Part shown: piece after piece, positions 7,253 through 9,338 of the stretch | How the letters are laid out: each line of letters begins with the position of its first letter | Position numbering within the stretch: position 1 is the stretch's first letter | NCBI GenBank assembly: GCA_035628505.1 | Contig: DASPJR010000226.1 | Location: 1-9,338, forward strand | Direction of reading: 5' to 3' | Origin: DASPJR01 sp035628505 | GTDB taxonomy: Bacteria > Planctomycetota > SZUA-567 > H5-PLA8 | Length of the DNA: 9,338 nucleotides | The notes under the pieces: model-generated | Seen by the model: the letters and a program-made list of their open reading frames with translations, nothing else | The model's database searches: none | Told to the model about the DNA's origin: nothing | Position numbers and translations under genes: made by a program

Positions 7253-7500
7253 AGTGTCCCGGAGGGACACTGGAGGGTAGCCGGGGGTGAGCACGACGCG
7301 GAGCGTCTGCGTAACCCCCGGTTGGCGGCGCCTCACGCGTTGCGCCCCGAAGGCGGCGCCGGATGCAGTACACGATGATCCGTGTTTTCCTCCGGCGCAC
7401 CCTTCGGGGCGCGAAAGTAATGGAGAACGCGTTCCGGGGGTTACGCGGCGCTTCGCGTCCGCTCACCCCCGGCTACCCTCCACCGTCCCTCCGGGACGGT
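7253..7500. repeat. 248-bp element of two inverted ~110-base structured units
   Basis: Unit A (7253-7363) and unit B (7391-7500, opposite strand) share the same order of parts around a 27-base centre. The parts are: a terminal hairpin (A: AGTGTCCC-GGA-GGGACACT, 7253-7271; B: 7482-7500); GGAGGGTAG; a CCGGGGGT...ACCCCCGG stem (A: 7281-7288 with 7314-7321; B: 7434-7441 with 7465-7472) enclosing a smaller stem; and the blocks GCGCCCCGAAGG (A: 7342-7353; B: 7401-7412) and GCGCCGGA (A: 7356-7363; B: 7391-7398). The two terminal hairpins differ at two base pairs, with both partners changed each time, so pairing is kept. No transposase is present. It may be a non-autonomous mobile element or a REP/BIME-like unit. 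Confidence 0.85.
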
Positions 7501-7927
7501 ACAGCCCGGCACGTGGCACCGGTAGCACGGGCGGGTGGGATTTTCCCGCATCCTCGCTGCTTGTTCTGACGTCGGGTGCCAGCCAAATGCGGAGCAAATC
7601 GGTGCTCGCGCTTGCGTCGCAGCCGGGCACGGCAGTAGCATCGACGGAAACAGTGATGTTCGCAGTGGATGAATGACTTGCGTGTCTGGGGAGATCCGTC
7701 CGGCGACCGCACTGATCTGCTCCGCAGCTCAGTGGCACCCCGGAAAGGGAGCAAGCCGCGATTAACGTGCAAGCCGATGCCACCCGCCACACTTTTAACG
7801 GGACCACCCCGGGGCCAGTGCTACCAGCCAAGAATTTCGCACCGGCTGAGATGTGAAAACCGCTCATAATCATGCAGTTTAATTGCGGTCAATTCGTTGA
7901 AGTTACATAAGTGCTGGCTGCTTCAGC
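7501..7927. other. Region with no convincing gene
   Basis: I see no gene I can support. A minus-strand frame of 136 codons (7873 to 7463) is open and begins with a hydrophobic stretch (residues about 28-50, containing LIAACSLSG), but it lacks a clear ribosome site, and its 3' end lies inside the palindromic element. Other frames on both strands are also long and open, as expected by chance in GC-rich DNA. On the plus strand 7747-7856 encodes AINVQADATRHTFNGTTPGP before a TGA. The TFNGTTPGP string resembles a cupredoxin/multicopper-oxidase motif but has no support around it. The stretch could be a gene remnant or part of the mobile element. Confidence 0.35.
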
Positions 7928-7942
7928 GTGGAGAGATTCGAC

Positions 7943-8500
7943 ATGGTCAACTCACGATTGCTCAAGCGCCTATTATCGTTAGTCGCGATTGTCATGTTCG
8001 CTCTCGTCGTTGTGTGGGTGACATATTTGAGTGCAGACGATAACGAACCAGAAGGAACGCATCCCAAACCGGTCTCCGCATTGCCAAGACAAGTTACTGC
8101 AGGCGATGGCACAGTTAGCCTTTTCGCTGATTACGCGCACGCCAAGGACGACCAGATCACACTGTACTTGGTTAACAAGACAAAGTCAGCGATGTCGTTC
8201 CCCGCTCAAGATGGCGATCTCTACATCAAACTAGAGAGGCAGCTTCCAGATAGGGATTGGGAACGAGCACAAACGCACGCATACAGTTGGTGTGGGAACA
8301 GTTACCACAGCGTTGACCTGAAGCCCAATGAGTTCATCGCCTTAAAAGGGATATATAAAAAAACCGGCAAGGCAGGCGTGGTGCGATATCGCTCTTTCGA
8401 AAACCTGTCATTAATTTCCAACTCGGGGCAGGGTTTCGTGGACGAAGCACAAGTCTTGGCCGCGCGAGTTGACGACATGTCGAAGCGCCATGTTCCTTGA
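7943..8500 (+). CDS. Unknown membrane-anchored exported protein
   Basis: I do not recognise the family. The protein has 185 residues. After a basic start (MVNSRLLKRL) it has one hydrophobic segment (about 10-30, LSLVAIVMFALVVVWVTYLS) with no clear cleavage site, so it is probably an N-terminal anchor with the rest outside the cytoplasm. Residues 57-150 alternate in a beta-sandwich-like way (TVSLFADYAHAKDDQITLYLVNKTKS), with a central WCGNSYHSVDLKPNEF (116-131). ATG 7943 follows GGAGAG (7930-7935) at seven bases, which is preferred over GTG 7928 because that codon overlaps the ribosome site. The stop is 18 bases before the next gene, so the two are probably cotranscribed. Codon use is visibly less GC-rich than in the pil genes, suggesting a different history. 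Confidence 0.75.
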   Translation: MVNSRLLKRLLSLVAIVMFALVVVWVTYLSADDNEPEGTHPKPVSALPRQVTAGDGTVSLFADYAHAKDDQITLYLVNKTKSAMSFPAQDGDLYIKLERQLPDRDWERAQTHAYSWCGNSYHSVDLKPNEFIALKGIYKKTGKAGVVRYRSFENLSLISNSGQGFVDEAQVLAARVDDMSKRHVP

Positions 8501-8507
8501 AGTTTAC

Positions 8508-8521
8508 AGGGGGTCTTTATT
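8508..8521 (+). promoter_or_regulatory. Ribosome site AGGGGG before an ATT start
   Basis: AGGGGG at 8508-8513 stands five bases before ATT 8519-8521, in the frame of the downstream protein. No in-frame ATG, GTG or TTG occurs between the preceding TGA and TTG 8576, and that TTG has no ribosome site. TTG 8520 is out of frame and reaches a stop after about 40 codons. Confidence 0.5.
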
Positions 8522-9338
8522 GCGAATGATGGGTATCCGCGTCCCGGCGTCTATGCTTATCGACACGCGTCGGCATTGGAGCTCCTTCGATCGTATGACC
8601 TGGCGTACTTCTTCAGGCAAGAAGCAGCGAAATGGGCCTCCAGCGTAAGGGCGCTCGATGGCGCAAGTGCGGCGGAAACCAAGACCGCGGAACTGATCGA
8701 GCGAGTTCTCACGCAACCTTGGACCCATTTCCGCGATCAGACCAGCCTCGTTTCCCGGTGTATAAGCGCCTTGACGACTAAGCTCGTCGTAACGACGCCC
8801 GGTACTCCCGAGGACGATCGGCTTCTTTGTTGGTGTGTGCTCCAGGAACTGGCTTATCGATCTGCGCCAGACGGCTATTCAAAGCCGGGAAACAATTTCT
8901 ATTATAGTTTTCACGCCTCGACTGAATTCAGCATTGATCCGAAAGAGCGACTAACTTTTATAGCCGAATGCAGGCGCGTGCTCGGCGATGGTCCAGACGC
9001 CGAGCGCGGTTTCGCAGCGAGTATGCTTATGAATGAAGCTATTAGCGCCAACTTAGTCGACACGGCGGAGACAACACGGTTCGTGACCGATCGTGATCCT
9101 TCGGTATGGCGATGGTCGGCATTATCACTCATTCGGCAAGGCAAGCGTGTAGCGCTTTGGCAGATGCTAGTGAAACGAAGTTTAGAGGACCAGAAACAAG
9201 GATTGTTTATGCTGGCGCACAGTATGCCAGAGACGTTTTCAGCGGAGGAATTACAGTACTGGGTGACGTATGCACGTTCGAGCCCGCTATCACTTGCTTA
9301 CGCATGCGATCTCGCATTCGCTTTCAACCACAAACCTG
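8519..9338 (+). CDS. Unknown helical protein, cut by window end
   Basis: An open frame of 273 codons runs to the window edge with no stop. The product begins ANDGYPRPGVYAYRHASALE after the presumed ATT start. It continues as amphipathic helices such as SYDLAYFFRQEAAKWASS, ETKTAELIERVLTQ, DRLLCWCVLQELAY and WRWSALSLIRQGKRVALW. The texture is that of an alpha-helical, possibly HEAT-like repeat protein. I see no membrane segment, nucleotide-binding loop or catalytic signature. It follows the membrane-anchored gene by 18 bases in the same reading frame, so the two look like an operon pair. The start is uncertain: ATT 8519 has the best ribosome site, and TTG 8576 is an alternative that would drop 19 residues. 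Low-GC codon use matches its partner. Confidence 0.65.
   Translation, partial: MANDGYPRPGVYAYRHASALELLRSYDLAYFFRQEAAKWASSVRALDGASAAETKTAELIERVLTQPWTHFRDQTSLVSRCISALTTKLVVTTPGTPEDDRLLCWCVLQELAYRSAPDGYSKPGNNFYYSFHASTEFSIDPKERLTFIAECRRVLGDGPDAERGFAASMLMNEAISANLVDTAETTRFVTDRDPSVWRWSALSLIRQGKRVALWQMLVKRSLEDQKQGLFMLAHSMPETFSAEELQYWVTYARSSPLSLAYACDLAFAFNHKP

Noticed and set aside
7463..7873. 136-codon minus-strand frame with a lipobox-like IAAC.
   Set aside because: No ribosome site, other frames over the same bases are also open, and its end lies in the palindromic repeat. Left as unsupported.

Overview
The window looks like a chromosomal segment of a GC-rich, Gram-negative-type bacterium. No rRNA, tRNA or other marker gene is present, so the taxon cannot be fixed. 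The multidomain PilB/GspE proteins, the acidobacterial/planctomycete-like style of the O-methyltransferase, and intergenic spaces full of short heptamer and hairpin repeats would suit a PVC-group, acidobacterial or related lineage. This is inference only.

Layout. (1) Positions 1-435 hold a DUF559 (Vsr-like endonuclease fold) gene broken by a one-base deletion near 142. It is bracketed by inverted copies of a GACCCCTCACCCC-type repeat, one of which carries a 10-bp hairpin. (2) 419-1438 (+) is an intact family-2-type O-methyltransferase. (3) 1450-1761 (-) is a small unknown gene interrupted by an in-frame TAA. (4) 1842-6688 (-) is a three-gene type IV pilus/type II secretion motor operon, transcribed in the order pilB-like ATPase (6688-4961), pilT-like retraction ATPase (4888-3683), second pilB/gspE-like ATPase (3602-1842). 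It ends in a probable intrinsic terminator at 1777-1803. (5) 6689-7942 is a 1.25-kb gene-poor region with a leader carrying hairpins, CGCCAAG and GGGTGRC heptamer tracts, a 248-bp element of two inverted ~110-bp units, and a stretch of unknown nature. (6) 7943-9338 (+) is a pair of unrecognised genes: a membrane-anchored, probably beta-rich exported protein, then a helical protein cut by the window end whose most likely start is the rare codon ATT.

How the genes work together. The three ATPases would power extension (PilB-like) and retraction (PilT) of a pilus or related fibre at the inner membrane. Both PilB-like proteins carry two N-terminal MshEN-type motifs, which suggests cyclic-di-GMP control. 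The platform protein, pilins and secretin are not in the window. The methyltransferase, the broken genes and the 3' pair have no evident functional link to the motor genes.

Most worth a second look: the two-unit palindromic element with paired (compensatory) base changes; the different repeat family in nearly every gap between genes; the PilB-PilT-PilB arrangement with divergent catalytic boxes; and the unknown 3' gene pair with its ATT start.
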